This document shows positions 1 to 10,971 of a DNA stretch of 38,416 nt, piece by piece. The stretch spans positions 1 through 38,416 of the forward strand of contig JAKBNI010000010.1 in the NCBI GenBank assembly GCA_021831125.1, in the 5' to 3' direction. The notes beneath the pieces are model-generated. The model saw nothing but the letters and a program-made list of their open reading frames with translations. It searched no databases and was not told the DNA's origin. Position 1 is the first letter of the stretch. Every line of letters starts with the position of its first letter. Position numbers and translations under genes: made by a program. Source of the DNA: Actinomycetes bacterium. GTDB lineage: Bacteria > Actinomycetota > Acidimicrobiia > Acidimicrobiales > RAAP-2.

Positions 1-611
1 TCGCCGCGGTGCTCGGCGGCACCCAGAGCCTGCACACCAACGGCTTCGACGAGGCCCTCGGCCTGCCCACCGAGGCCGCGGCGCGCCTGGCGCTGCGCAC
101 CCAGCAGGTGATCGGCCACGAGTCGGGGGTCACCGGGACGGTCGACCCGCTCGCGGGCTCGTACTTCGTCGAGCGCCTGACCGAGGAGGTCGAGGCCCGG
201 GCCGGGGAGTACATCGCCGAGATCGAGCGCCGCGGCGGCGCGGTGGCGGCGATCGAGGCCCGCTTCCCCCAAGAGGAGATCGAGGCCGCGGCCTACGCCT
301 ACGCCCGCGCGATCGAGCGCGGCGAGAAGGTCGTGGTGGGCGTGAACCGCTTCGCCGACACCGCGCCCGCCGAGCCCGAGGTCTTCCCGATCGACCCGGC
401 GCTCGAGGCCCGCCAGCGCGAGCGGGTGGTGGCCCTCAAAGTCGCCCGCGACGGCGCGGCCGTGGCCGCGGCCCTCGAGGATCTCGGGGCGGCCGCGCGC
501 GGGAGCCAGAACGTCCTGTACCCGATGAAGGCCGCCTTGGCGGCCCGGGCGACCCTGGGCGAGGTGGCCGACGCTCTGCGCGAGGTCTTCGGGGTCTACC
601 AGCCGGCCTAG
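1..611 (+). CDS. Methylmalonyl-CoA mutase large subunit, C-terminal part (5' truncated)
   Basis: This is the tail of an adenosylcobalamin-dependent acyl-CoA mutase of the methylmalonyl-CoA mutase large-subunit type, which interconverts methylmalonyl-CoA and succinyl-CoA. The reading frame is open from position 3 and runs in from outside the window; about 200 residues are visible. Family hallmarks seen are [18 protein letters not shown], the segment [16 protein letters not shown], then [12 protein letters not shown]. The protein ends shortly after [10 protein letters not shown] with no B12-binding domain, so the cobalamin domain must be on a separate subunit. The stop codon overlaps the stop of the convergent M20 gene in a CTAG. 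Together with the carboxylase alpha chain nearby it suggests propionyl-CoA assimilation. Mutases for isobutyryl-CoA or ethylmalonyl-CoA share this fold, so substrate is inferred. Confidence 0.9.
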   Translation, partial: AAVLGGTQSLHTNGFDEALGLPTEAAARLALRTQQVIGHESGVTGTVDPLAGSYFVERLTEEVEARAGEYIAEIERRGGAVAAIEARFPQEEIEAAAYAYARAIERGEKVVVGVNRFADTAPAEPEVFPIDPALEARQRERVVALKVARDGAAVAAALEDLGAAARGSQNVLYPMKAALAARATLGEVADALREVFGVYQPA

Positions 612-1765
612 CGGCGCGCGAGGAGCCGGGCCCGCAGGGGTGCGTCCTGGGCCACGGCGACGCCGGTCAGGGCGAGGGCCTTCGCTCCGTCGAGGACGGC
701 CCGGTCGGCCTCGGGCGTCGCACAGGCCGCGGTGAAGGCGGCCTGGTGGTTCACGGCGCCCCCGGTGGGGATCATGAGCATCGGATGGATCGAGGGCACG
801 ACGAGCGAGACGTTGGCCATGTCGGTCGAGATGGTCGGGCGGGGCTCGCCGGCGTCGTCCAGGTCGAAGCGACGCCCGAGCGACTCCGCGGCGTGTCGGT
901 AGTGGGCGAGCAGGTCGGGGTCGGACACCATGTGGCTGAAGGCGTGGCCGAGCTCGGCGACGCGCATCGAGGCGCCCGCGGCCAGCGCCCCGGCCTCGAA
1001 GCAGGCGCCGAGGCGTGCGCGCAGGGCGACCAGGCGCTCGGCGGTGAGCGAGCGGGCCATGAACCGCCCGACGGCGCGCGGGGGGATGACGTTGGCCGCC
1101 GACCCGCCCTCGAGGACGATCCCGTGGACCTGGTCCCCCGGGGGGAGGTGCTGGCGCAGCAGCCCGATGGCCACCTCGGCGACGGTCAGCGCGTCGAGGG
1201 CGTTCACGCCCTCCCACGGGGCGGCCGAGGCGTGGGCCTCTCGGCCGGCGTAGGTGACGTCGAAGTGGTCGACGGCGAGGCAGGTCGCCTCGAGCCGCTC
1301 GGTGGGGAAGGGGTGGACCATCATCGCGGCGTGGACCCCGTCGAAGGCGCCGGCGTCGAGAAGGTCGATCTTGCCGCCGCCGCCCTCCTCCGAGGGCGTG
1401 CCCAGCAGCACGACGGTGAGGTCGAGGTCCTCGGCCACGGCGGCGAGCCCCGCCGCCGCCCCCAGCGAGGAGGCCGCGATGATGTTGTGCCCGCAGGCGT
1501 GGCCCACCTCGGGCAGGGCGTCGTACTCGGCGCACAGGGCGAGGTGCAACGAGCCGGTCCCGGCCGTGGCCACGAAGGCCGTGGCCCGCCCGGCCACGCC
1601 GCGGGTGACGGTGAAGCCGGCCCGCTCGGCCGCCGCCGCCACGGCCTCGGCGCTCTGGTACTCCTCGTAACCGAGTTCGGGGTGGGCGTGGACGAAGTGG
1701 CTGAGCTCGATCAGCTCCTCGCGCGCGGCGTCGATCGTCGCGGCGGCGCGCCCGGCGACGCTCAC
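608..1765 (-). CDS. M20 family metallopeptidase / amidohydrolase
   Basis: Zinc-dependent amidohydrolase of peptidase family M20, cleaving amide bonds of small N-acyl amino acids or dipeptides; cytosolic, no signal peptide seen. Length is 385 residues, usual for the family. Metal-site motifs visible are [11 protein letters not shown] near the N-terminus, [16 protein letters not shown] (about residues 75-90) and [10 protein letters not shown] with the catalytic Glu. The [16 protein letters not shown] form resembles the PM20D2/AbgB-like branch rather than carboxypeptidase G2, but the substrate is not predictable. I chose the GTG at 1765 because it overlaps the stop of the upstream carboxylase gene (GTGA), implying translational coupling. 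The frame remains open far upstream inside the carboxylase, but that extension is Arg-rich shadow coding and not protein-like. Confidence 0.88.
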   Translation of the reverse strand: MSVAGRAAATIDAAREELIELSHFVHAHPELGYEEYQSAEAVAAAAERAGFTVTRGVAGRATAFVATAGTGSLHLALCAEYDALPEVGHACGHNIIAASSLGAAAGLAAVAEDLDLTVVLLGTPSEEGGGGKIDLLDAGAFDGVHAAMMVHPFPTERLEATCLAVDHFDVTYAGREAHASAAPWEGVNALDALTVAEVAIGLLRQHLPPGDQVHGIVLEGGSAANVIPPRAVGRFMARSLTAERLVALRARLGACFEAGALAAGASMRVAELGHAFSHMVSDPDLLAHYRHAAESLGRRFDLDDAGEPRPTISTDMANVSLVVPSIHPMLMIPTGGAVNHQAAFTAACATPEADRAVLDGAKALALTGVAVAQDAPLRARLLARR

Positions 1766-3513
1766 TCGATCTCCACGACGACGTCGCCCGCGGCGACCGA
1801 GTCGCCGGTGGCGACGCGCACCGCCGAGATCACGCCGGACTTCTCGGCGGCGACGGTGTTCTCCATCTTCATCGCCTCGAGGATCACGACGGTGTCGCCG
1901 GCCTCGACCGGCTGGCCCACCTCGACGGCGACCTTCACGATGGTGCCCTGCATGGGGACGGTGACCCGGCCCGACCCACTGCCGAGCACCCCCGCGTGGT
2001 GCTGGCGACGGGGTTTGGCCGCGGTGGAGACGGGGCGGTTCAGCTCGTCGCCGTTCTCGGGCACCCAGAGGGCCACGGTGACGCGTCGGCCGTTGACCTC
2101 GGCGGTCACGTCCTTGCGCACCCGCCCGTCCCCGACGCTCACGGCGGCACCGGGGGCCGACGGGAGCTCGGAGAAGTCGAGACGGGTCTCGACCCACCGG
2201 GTCGAGTGGGTCCCCTCGACGAAGTCGTCGTCGGAGAGGATGACGACGTCGGCCGGGAGCGTCGTCGCGACGCCCTCGATGGTCGTCTCTTCGATCGCGC
2301 GCAGCATCCGGCGCCGCGCCCGCTCGCGGTCGGGCCCCCAGACCACCAGCTTGGCGATCAGGTTGTCGTAGTACTGGCTGATCGTGTCGCCCGCCTCGTA
2401 GCCGGCGTCCAGGCGCACCCCCGGCCCGGCCGGGGGCCGGAGCGACGTGATGGTGCCCGGCGAGGGGGTGAAGCGGCCCTGGGCCGGGTCCTCGGCGTTG
2501 ATGCGCACCTCGATCGCGTGCCCGTCGCGCGCGACGTCGTCCTGTCCGAAGGGCAGGGCCTCACCCGAGGCGACGCGCAGCTGCCACTCCACGAGGTCGA
2601 GCCCGGTCACGAGCTCGGTCACGGGGTGCTCGACCTGCAGGCGGGTGTTCATCTCGAGGAAGTAGAACGCTCCGTCTTGGTAGAGGAACTCGACCGTGCC
2701 GGCGTTCACGTAGCCGCAGGCGCGCGCCACGCGCACGGCCGCCTCGCCCATGGCGGTACGGACGTCGTCGGGGAAGTTCGGGGCGGGCGACTCCTCGACG
2801 AGCTTCTGGTGGCGCCGCTGGGCCGAGCAGTCGCGCTCGCCGAGCCACAGCACGGTCCCGTGGCCGTCGGCGAGGACCTGCATCTCGATGTGGCGCGGCC
2901 ACGAGAGGTACCGCTCGACGTAGCACTCCGAGCGTCCGAAGTAGCTCTGGGCCTCGCGCTGGGCGCTCTCGAGCGCGGCCTCGGCGTCGGCCGGGGACTC
3001 CACCACCTTCATCCCGCGCCCGCCGCCGCCGAAGGCGGCCTTGATCGCCACGGGCCAGCCGAACTCCTCGCCGAAGGCGACCACCTCGGCGGCGCCGGCG
3101 AGGGTCTCGCTGCGCCCTGGGACCCCGGCGACCCCGGCGGCCTCGGCCGCCCGACGCGAGGAGATCTTGTCACCCATCACCTCGATCGCCTCGGGCGGCG
3201 GGCCGATGAAGGTCACGCCCCGCGAGGTGATGGCCCGGGCGAAGTCCGCGTTCTCGCTGAAGAACCCGTAGCCGGGGTGCACGGCGTCGGCCCCGGAGCG
3301 CTCGAGCACCCCGAGGATTGCCTCGGTGTTGAGGTAGCTCTCGGCCGCGCTCTGGCCCCCGAGGGCGTAGGCCTCGTCGGCCAGGCGCACGTGCAGGGCG
3401 TTGCGGTCGAGCTCGGAGTAGACCGCGACGGTCTGGACGCCCAGCTCCCGGCAGGTGCGCATGACCCGCACCGCGATCTCACCGCGGTTGGCGATGAGGA
3501 CTTTCTTCAGCAC
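1762..3513 (-). CDS. Acetyl/propionyl-CoA carboxylase alpha chain (biotin carboxylase + biotin carrier)
   Basis: ATP-dependent carboxylation of a covalently bound biotin, feeding an acyl-CoA carboxylase beta subunit not encoded here. The 583 residues hold an N-terminal biotin-carboxylase domain ([16 protein letters not shown]), an ATP-grasp domain with the glycine loop [10 protein letters not shown], the active-site segment [14 protein letters not shown], a biotin-carboxylase C-domain, and a C-terminal carrier domain with EAMKMEN in which Lys at about 549 is the biotinylation site. This matches actinobacterial AccA/BccA size. The start is GTG 3513 with a GGGAGG ribosome site at 3519-3524. It is coupled to the M20 gene downstream, and its biotin ligase is encoded divergently next door. 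The nearby mutase favours propionyl-CoA as substrate, but acetyl-CoA or both are possible. Confidence 0.95.
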   Translation of the reverse strand: MLKKVLIANRGEIAVRVMRTCRELGVQTVAVYSELDRNALHVRLADEAYALGGQSAAESYLNTEAILGVLERSGADAVHPGYGFFSENADFARAITSRGVTFIGPPPEAIEVMGDKISSRRAAEAAGVAGVPGRSETLAGAAEVVAFGEEFGWPVAIKAAFGGGGRGMKVVESPADAEAALESAQREAQSYFGRSECYVERYLSWPRHIEMQVLADGHGTVLWLGERDCSAQRRHQKLVEESPAPNFPDDVRTAMGEAAVRVARACGYVNAGTVEFLYQDGAFYFLEMNTRLQVEHPVTELVTGLDLVEWQLRVASGEALPFGQDDVARDGHAIEVRINAEDPAQGRFTPSPGTITSLRPPAGPGVRLDAGYEAGDTISQYYDNLIAKLVVWGPDRERARRRMLRAIEETTIEGVATTLPADVVILSDDDFVEGTHSTRWVETRLDFSELPSAPGAAVSVGDGRVRKDVTAEVNGRRVTVALWVPENGDELNRPVSTAAKPRRQHHAGVLGSGSGRVTVPMQGTIVKVAVEVGQPVEAGDTVVILEAMKMENTVAAEKSGVISAVRVATGDSVAAGDVVVEIE

Positions 3514-3558
3514 GCGGACCTCCCGGAGAACCCAACTTTTCTAGCACCGGACCCCGAA

Positions 3559-3564
3559 ACCCTA
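3559..3564 (-). promoter_or_regulatory. -10 box for the carboxylase gene
   Basis: TAGGGT on the minus strand. It shares two base pairs with the birA -10 box on the other strand. Transcription would start near 3552, leaving a leader of about 39 nt that carries the GGGAGG site. No clear -35 is visible. Confidence 0.5.
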
Positions 3565-3568
3565 ATGT
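3563..3568 (+). promoter_or_regulatory. -10 box for birA, leaderless
   Basis: TAATGT ends 7 nt before the GTG start of birA at 3576, so the transcript would begin at or next to the start codon. There is no Shine-Dalgarno sequence between box and start. Confidence 0.55.
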
Positions 3569-3575
3569 TCTCATC

Positions 3576-4316
3576 GTGGCGGTGATGGTCTGGCGGGTCG
3601 AGCGGCTCGAGTCGGTGGGCTCGACCAACACCCACCTGCGCGCCCAGGCCGAGGCCGGGGCGCCCGAGGGCCGGGTGGTCGTGGCCGACTTCCAGAGCGC
3701 CGGTCGGGGTCGCCACGACCGCGTCTGGGAGGCGCCGAGTCGCTCGTCGCTCCTGTGCTCGGTGCTCCTTCGCCCCACCCTCGAGCCCGACCAGCGCCAG
3801 TGGGCCGTGGCGGCCGTCGCGCTCGCGGCGCGCGCGGCGCTGGTGCGCCTCTGCGGGCTGAGCGTCGGGCTCAAGTGGCCCAACGACCTCGAGGTTGACG
3901 ACGCCAAGCTCGCCGGAGTGCTCGCCGAGTCGAGCCCCGACGGGGCCGTCGTGGTCGGGCTCGGGGTGAACCTCACCTTCGAGGGACCCCCACAGGCCCG
4001 CGCGACGAGCGTGCGCGCGGCGGCCGGGGTCACCCTCGAGCCCGAGGCGCTGCTCGACATCGTCCTGGAGGAGATCGAGCGGCGCCGGCCGCTGCTCGAC
4101 GACGTCGAAGGGCGGGCCCGCCTGCGCGAGGAGTACCGGCGTGCCCTCGGCACCCTCGGGCGGCGCGTGCGCGTCGAGCAGCCCTCGACGACCTTCGAGG
4201 GCGAGGCCCGAGACCTCGACGACGCGGGGCGCCTCGTCGTGGCCACCGAGTCGGGCGAGGTCGCCGTGGCGGCGGGCGACGTCGTGCACCTGCGCACGGT
4301 GCGGGCCGAGCGATGA
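3576..4316 (+). CDS. birA: Biotin-[acetyl-CoA-carboxylase] ligase, monofunctional
   Basis: Activates biotin with ATP and attaches it to the EAMKMEN lysine of carboxylases such as its divergent neighbour. The 246 residues show the family signatures ESVGSTNTHLR, the biotinyl-AMP loop QSAGRGRHDRVW (residues about 41-52), KWPNDLEVDDAKLAGVL and a small C-terminal SH3-like domain. There is no N-terminal winged helix, so this is a class I ligase and should not act as a biotin-operon repressor. The start is GTG 3576, preceded by a -10 box with no ribosome site. The stop overlaps the start of rfbD by ATGA, so a carbohydrate operon follows it, an association with no obvious biochemical link. Confidence 0.93.
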   Translation: MAVMVWRVERLESVGSTNTHLRAQAEAGAPEGRVVVADFQSAGRGRHDRVWEAPSRSSLLCSVLLRPTLEPDQRQWAVAAVALAARAALVRLCGLSVGLKWPNDLEVDDAKLAGVLAESSPDGAVVVGLGVNLTFEGPPQARATSVRAAAGVTLEPEALLDIVLEEIERRRPLLDDVEGRARLREEYRRALGTLGRRVRVEQPSTTFEGEARDLDDAGRLVVATESGEVAVAAGDVVHLRTVRAER

Positions 4317-5221
4317 CGACCCGCGTCCTCGTCACCGGCGCCCACGGCCAGGTCGGCCAGGACCTGATGGACCACCTGCGCGGGGCCCTCCCGCCCGGGG
4401 GCGACCCCACCTTCGAGCCCGACGCCACCCCGGTCGAACCCGGGGAGTTCGCGGCGGTGGGCCTCTCCCGCGCGGAGCTCGACGTGAGCGACCCCGCGTC
4501 GGTGGCGCGCGCGCTCGCGATGTCCCGACCCGACGTGGTCGTCAACCTCGCGGCCTACACCGCGGTCGACCGGGCCGAGGACGACGCGGCGGCCTGCTAC
4601 GCGGTGAACGAGACGGGCCCGGCCCTGCTGTCGGCCGCCTGCGCCGAGACGGGCGCCCACCTCGTGACCGTCTCGACCGACTACGTCTTCGACGGCACCA
4701 AGGGCGCGGCCTACGTCGAGGGCGACGCGCCGAACCCCCTGGGCGTCTACGGCGCGTCGAAGTGGGCCGGGGAGCGCCGGTGCGCGCCGCGCGACACCGT
4801 CGTGCGCACGTCCTGGGTGATGGGCGTGCGCGGTCGCAGCGTGGTGCACGTGATGGCCGAGCGCGCGCGCCGGCGCGAGCCGGTGCGCTTCGTCGACGAC
4901 CAGCGCGGCACGGTCACCTCGGCGAGCGACCTCGCCCGGGTCCTGGTCACGATGGCCCGCGAGCGCCCGGGGGGACTCTGGCACGTGGCGAACCCCGGCG
5001 ACGCCACGTGGTACGACGTGGCGGTCCACGTCGGATCCCTCCTCGGGGCCGGCGAGGGTTTCGCCTCCCCGATCGCCACGAGCGACCTCGACCCGCCTCC
5101 GCGCGCCCGACGCCCGGCGCGCAGCGACCTCGACACCACCCGGTTCGCCGCACGCTGGCGGGCGCTGCCGCCGTGGCGCGAGGCGGTGGCGCGCCTGGTG
5201 GCCGACCGGGTGGCGCCGTGA
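4313..5221 (+). CDS. rfbD: dTDP-4-dehydrorhamnose reductase
   Basis: NAD(P)H-dependent reduction of dTDP-4-dehydro-L-rhamnose to dTDP-L-rhamnose, the sugar donor for cell-wall and surface glycans. The 302-residue protein has the Rossmann motif VTGAHGQVGQDL at its start, NLAAYTAVDRAE, the STDYVFDG segment with YVEGDAPNPLGVYG, and the catalytic YxxxK as YGASK. It sits between birA (4-nt ATGA overlap) and a family 2 glycosyltransferase (GTGA overlap), so the three are translationally coupled. The other dTDP-rhamnose genes (rfbA, rfbB, rfbC) are not in the window. Length and motifs are ordinary for the family. Confidence 0.92.
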   Translation: MTTRVLVTGAHGQVGQDLMDHLRGALPPGGDPTFEPDATPVEPGEFAAVGLSRAELDVSDPASVARALAMSRPDVVVNLAAYTAVDRAEDDAAACYAVNETGPALLSAACAETGAHLVTVSTDYVFDGTKGAAYVEGDAPNPLGVYGASKWAGERRCAPRDTVVRTSWVMGVRGRSVVHVMAERARRREPVRFVDDQRGTVTSASDLARVLVTMARERPGGLWHVANPGDATWYDVAVHVGSLLGAGEGFASPIATSDLDPPPRARRPARSDLDTTRFAARWRALPPWREAVARLVADRVAP

Positions 5222-6066
5222 CCTCGGTCGCGCGCGACGTGGCGGCGGTCGTCGTCGACTACCACACGGGCGACCTGCTCGTGGGGTGCGTCGACTCACT
5301 CGTGGCCAACGACGTCGAGTCGATCGTCGTGGTCGAGAACGGCGAGCCCGGCTCGGCCCCCCGAGACCTCGGCCATCCCGGGGTGCGCGTGCTCGAGGTG
5401 GAGGGCAACCTGGGCTACGGCCGGGCGGTGAACCGGGGCGCGGCCCTGGTCGCGGCGGCGCCCTACCTGCTCGTCTCGAACCCCGACGTCGTCGTCCACG
5501 AGGGCGCCGTCTCGGCCCTGGTGGACTTCCTCGAGACCCACCCCACGGTGGGCATCGTGGGCCCCCAGATCGAACGGCCCGACGGCTCGCCCTACCCCTC
5601 CGCGCGGGTCTTCCCCAACCCGTGGCTCGCGGCGGCCCACGCGCTGCTCGGCCCGTGGTGGCCCGACAACCCGGCGACCCGCCGCTACCGCTCACCCCAC
5701 CCCGACGGCTCGGCCGACTGGGTGTCGGGGGCGTTCTTCCTCGTGCGGCGGGCGGCCTTCGAGGAGGTCGGGGGGTTCGACGAGCGCTACTTCATGTTCG
5801 CCGAGGACATGGCGCTGTGCTGGTCCCTGCGCCGCGCCGGCTGGGGGGTCGCCACGACCCCCGACGGGGTCGTCACCCATGTCGAGGGCGCCGCGCGGGC
5901 CCGGGCGCCCCGGGCGATGCTCGTCGCCCACCACCGCAGCGCCCTGCGCTTCGAGGCCCAGACGGCCACGGGCCTGCGCCGGGCCCTGGTGCCGGTCGCG
6001 GCGCTCGTGCTCGGGCTGCGCCTCGTCGTCGTCCTGGCCCGGGGCCCCTCCGCTCCCCGGGCCTAG
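5218..6066 (+). CDS. Family 2 glycosyltransferase, rhamnosyltransferase-like (WbbL type)
   Basis: Inverting nucleotide-sugar transferase, probably using dTDP-rhamnose made by the preceding reductase, acting on a lipid-linked glycan at the inner membrane face. I start it at the GTG at 5218 overlapping the rfbD stop, giving 282 residues. Seen in order are an N-terminal AAVVVDYHTGDLL strand, the region EGNLGYGRAVNRG, the metal/nucleotide motif VSNPDVVV, then DWVSGAFFLVRRAAFEEVGG and DERYFMFAEDMALCWSLRRAG, characteristic of WbbL-like rhamnosyltransferases. The C-terminus has a hydrophobic stretch (VPVAALVLGLRLVVVLA) that could anchor it. The exact acceptor is unknown. Its stop codon is part of the TAGGAT -10 box of the downstream RNA. 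Confidence 0.88.
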   Translation: MTSVARDVAAVVVDYHTGDLLVGCVDSLVANDVESIVVVENGEPGSAPRDLGHPGVRVLEVEGNLGYGRAVNRGAALVAAAPYLLVSNPDVVVHEGAVSALVDFLETHPTVGIVGPQIERPDGSPYPSARVFPNPWLAAAHALLGPWWPDNPATRRYRSPHPDGSADWVSGAFFLVRRAAFEEVGGFDERYFMFAEDMALCWSLRRAGWGVATTPDGVVTHVEGAARARAPRAMLVAHHRSALRFEAQTATGLRRALVPVAALVLGLRLVVVLARGPSAPRA

Positions 6067-6069
6067 GAT
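6064..6069 (+). promoter_or_regulatory. -10 box for the structured RNA at 6076
   Basis: TAGGAT overlaps the stop codon of the glycosyltransferase. Counting 6-7 nt downstream predicts a 5' end at 6076, exactly the first base of the closing helix of the RNA. No -35 consensus is visible. Confidence 0.5.
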
Positions 6070-6075
6070 GGGCGC

Positions 6076-6324
6076 GGGCTGCGCGTGGTCTGTGGTTGAA
6101 AGTCGAGGCCAGCCGCGGGCGAAGCGACCCACGTAAGGCGTCTTGTCGACGCTGAGCATGGCGCGGTTTAGAGGTAAGTCCTGCCTCGCCCGGGGCACCG
6201 TGCCCCGGGCGGGAGCCGGTGAAGAGTGCGGGTCCGGCCCGGGAGAGCGCCAGCTGCCCGAGCCGCGCACGGACACCGCCGCAGGCAGGTGTGGGGTCAA
6301 AGACCAGGTCAGCACGCGCAGCCC
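6076..6324 (+). ncRNA. Structured RNA of unknown family, about 249 nt
   Basis: The gap between the glycosyltransferase and secA is non-coding but holds a set of nested complementary segments that fold into one compact RNA. A perfect 12-bp closing helix pairs 6076-6087 with 6313-6324. Inside it 6086-6091 can pair with 6301-6306, sharing two bases with the closing helix. There is a hairpin 6138-6142/6148-6152. A long-range helix CCTGCC 6180-6185 with GGCAGG 6284-6289 encloses an 11-bp hairpin (6187-6197/6201-6211) and a two-part stem (6217-6221/6274-6278 and 6226-6230/6266-6270). A -10 box places the 5' end at 6076, and secA has a separate -10 box after the RNA, so it looks like an independent small RNA rather than a secA leader. 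I do not recognise the family; a 6S/Ms1-like RNA is one possibility. Its 3' end is inferred from the helix. Confidence 0.6.
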
Positions 6325-6347
6325 CTCGGATCGAGGTCCTCGACCGG

Positions 6348-6353
6348 TAGGGT
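6348..6353 (+). promoter_or_regulatory. -10 box for secA, nearly leaderless
   Basis: TAGGGT lies 9 nt before the ATG of secA. The transcript would have a leader of only about 2-3 nt, with no ribosome binding site. Confidence 0.5.
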
Positions 6354-6362
6354 GAGACGGTC

Positions 6363-9018
<2,656 letters not shown>

Positions 9019-9032
<14 letters not shown>

Positions 9033-10161
9033 GGCCGAGGCCCTCCGACAGGCCGACGCCGTCCTGGCCGACCTGCGTCAGCGCTGGGTGGCGGCGCGCG
9101 ACTACCTCAAGGTCGACGCCTCCCGCTCCCGGCGCGACGAGCTGAGCGCGCTGGCGGCCGATCCGCGGCTCTGGGACGACCAGGACCACGCTCGCCAGGT
9201 CACGACCGAGCTGGGCCGGCTCACCAACGACCTCGAGGCCTTCGACGACCTCGGGCGACGCCTCGACGACGCCGAGGTCCTCTCCGGGCTCATCGAGGAG
9301 TCCCTCGAGGGGGGCGAGGCCGACGATTCCCTGGCCGACGAGCTCTCCGCGAGCGTCGGTTCGCTCGAGGTGGACCTGGCGGCGCTCGAGACCCAGAGCC
9401 TGCTGAGCGGGCGCTACGACGAGAACGACGCCATCGTCGACCTCCACGCCGGAGCCGGGGGCACCGACGCCCAGGACTGGACCGAGATGCTGGTGCGGAT
9501 GTACACGCGCTGGGCCGAGCGCCACGGCTTCCAGGTCGAGGTCGACGAGGCGACCGAGGGCCAGGAGGCGGGCCTGCTGTCGGCGACGTTCATCGTGAAG
9601 GGTCGCTTCGCCTACGGCTGGCTCTCGGCCGAGCGGGGCGTCCACCGGCTCGTGCGCATCAGCCCCTTCGACGCCCAGGCGCGGCGCCAGACGAGCTTCG
9701 CCAGCCTCGACGTGACCCCGCTGCTCGACGACGACGCCTCCGAGGTCGAGATCGACGAGAAGGACCTGCGCGTGGACACCTACCGCTCCTCGGGCGCGGG
9801 CGGCCAGCACGTCAACAAGACCGACTCGGCGATCCGGATCACCCACCTGCCCACGGGGATCGTCGTGAGCTGTCAGAACGAGCGCTCCCAGCACCAGAAC
9901 CGCGCGCGGGCCATGCAGATCCTCGAGGCGAAGCTGGCCGAACGGGCCCGGGCCGAGCGCCAGGCCCAGCTCGACGCCCTCTCGGGCCAACGCGCCGAGA
10001 ACGCCTGGGGCAGCCAGATTCGCAGCTACGTGCTGGCGCCCTACCAGCTCGTGAAGGACCACCGCACCGACCACGAGACCGGCAACGTCGAGGCCGTGCT
10101 GGCGGGCGACCTCGACGGCTTCATGGAGGCCGAGTTGCGCCGCCTGCGCGCGGCCGGATAA
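9019..10161 (+). CDS. prfB: Peptide chain release factor 2
   Basis: Recognises UGA and UAA stop codons and triggers release of the peptide on the ribosome. The 380-residue protein carries the RF2 codon-recognition tripeptide SPF at 215-217 and the catalytic GGQ at 261-263 within [12 protein letters not shown]. It also has the typical [12 protein letters not shown] segment and [10 protein letters not shown] near the C-terminus. The frame is continuous from ATG 9019, so there is no programmed +1 frameshift such as the one in enterobacterial prfB. The start codon lies inside the end of secA (14-nt overlap). A 110-bp gap containing two hairpins and a -10 box separates it from ftsE. Confidence 0.96.
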
Positions 10162-10204
10162 GAATCGGCGATTCCCCTGGTGAGGACCGATGTGTGGTCC
10201 CAGG
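10162..10204 (+). terminator. Two hairpins after prfB, possible weak terminator
   Basis: Directly after the prfB stop, GAATC 10162-10166 pairs with GATTC 10170-10174. A second stem pairs 10176-10179 with 10201-10204 and 10184-10188 with 10196-10200. There is no T-run, so termination is uncertain; the stems may partly insulate ftsE from secA-prfB transcription. Confidence 0.35.
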
Positions 10205-10221
10205 GTGCGGGGGCGTCCCAG

Positions 10222-10227
10222 TAGAAT
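10222..10227 (+). promoter_or_regulatory. -10 box for ftsEX
   Basis: TAGAAT lies 45 nt before the ftsE start, predicting a transcript start near 10234 and a leader of about 39 nt. This would give ftsEX a promoter separate from secA-prfB. Confidence 0.45.
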
Positions 10228-10272
10228 GAGCGCGGACGCACCACCGTCGCGTCGAGAGTCGGAGCCCCAGAC

Positions 10273-10971
10273 GTGATTCGTTTCGAGAACGTGTCGAAGA
10301 CCTACAAGAACGGCACGCCCGCGCTGCGCAACGTGACCCTGGACATCGAGAAGGGGGAGTTCGTCTTCCTCGTCGGCGCGTCCGGATCGGGCAAGACGAC
10401 GTTCCTGCGCCTCTTGCTGCGCGAGGAGACTCCCGACGTGGGGCGGATCCTCGAGGCGGGCCGGGACATCGGCGAGCTGCCCAAGTGGCGCGTGCCCTAC
10501 CTGCGGCGCAACATCGGCTGTGTCTTCCAGGACTTCCGCCTGCTGCCGAACAAGTCCGTCTTCGAGAACGTCGCCTTCGCCCTCGAGGTGATCGGTCGGC
10601 CTCGCTCGACGGTCGACTCCCAGGTGCCCCAGATCCTCGAGCTGGTGGGCCTCACCGACAAGGCGAAGAACCTGCCCCACGAGCTCTCCGGCGGCGAGCA
10701 GCAGCGCGTCGCGGTGGCCCGGGCCTTCGTGAACCGGCCGCTCATCCTGCTCGCCGACGAGCCGACGGGCAACCTCGACCCCGCGAACTCCGAGTCGATC
10801 ATGGCCCTGCTCGAGCGGATCAACCGCACCGGCACCACGGTCGTCATGGCGACCCACGACAAGGCCCTGGTCGACCGGATGCGCCGACGCGTCGTGGAGC
10901 TCGACCGTGGCGAGATCGTGCGCGACCAGGTCCGGGGCGTCTACGGCATCGACGAGGGAGTGGCGATCTGA
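10273..10971 (+). CDS. ftsE: Cell division ATP-binding protein FtsE
   Basis: ATPase of the FtsEX complex, which in other bacteria couples the divisome to activation of periplasmic or extracellular peptidoglycan hydrolases. The 232 residues show Walker [11 protein letters not shown] (about 36-45), the Q-loop region [20 protein letters not shown], the ABC signature [15 protein letters not shown] and Walker [14 protein letters not shown], followed by the switch histidine in ATHDKAL. The start is GTG 10273. The gene overlaps ftsX by one base (TGATG), typical of this pair. Confidence 0.95.
   Translation: MIRFENVSKTYKNGTPALRNVTLDIEKGEFVFLVGASGSGKTTFLRLLLREETPDVGRILEAGRDIGELPKWRVPYLRRNIGCVFQDFRLLPNKSVFENVAFALEVIGRPRSTVDSQVPQILELVGLTDKAKNLPHELSGGEQQRVAVARAFVNRPLILLADEPTGNLDPANSESIMALLERINRTGTTVVMATHDKALVDRMRRRVVELDRGEIVRDQVRGVYGIDEGVAI

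Noticed and set aside
608-611. Convergent CTAG stop overlaps here and at 37245-37248 as a regulatory feature
   Set aside because: Such overlaps are common in compact GC-rich genomes and need no special explanation.
746-2371. Long open frames antisense to real genes (also 1996-3585 +, 3479-5695 -, 12417-14423 +, 21421-23439 -, 25721-27505 +, 32254-34875 -)
   Set aside because: They are shadows caused by high GC: Arg/Gly/His/Val-rich, without domains, and lying wholly over conserved genes.
6205-6260. Resemblance to a cobalamin riboswitch core (GGGAGCCGGTGAAGAG, GCCAGCTG)
   Set aside because: The GCCACTG box is not intact, the terminal 12-bp helix does not fit, and the downstream gene is secA with its own promoter.
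6076-6324. Resemblance of the RNA to RNase P RNA (AGAGGTAAGTCC, GGTGAAGAGTGCGG)
   Set aside because: The 3' conserved region with ACAGAA and its pairing partner is absent, and the RNA is about 100 nt too short. The similarity is partial.
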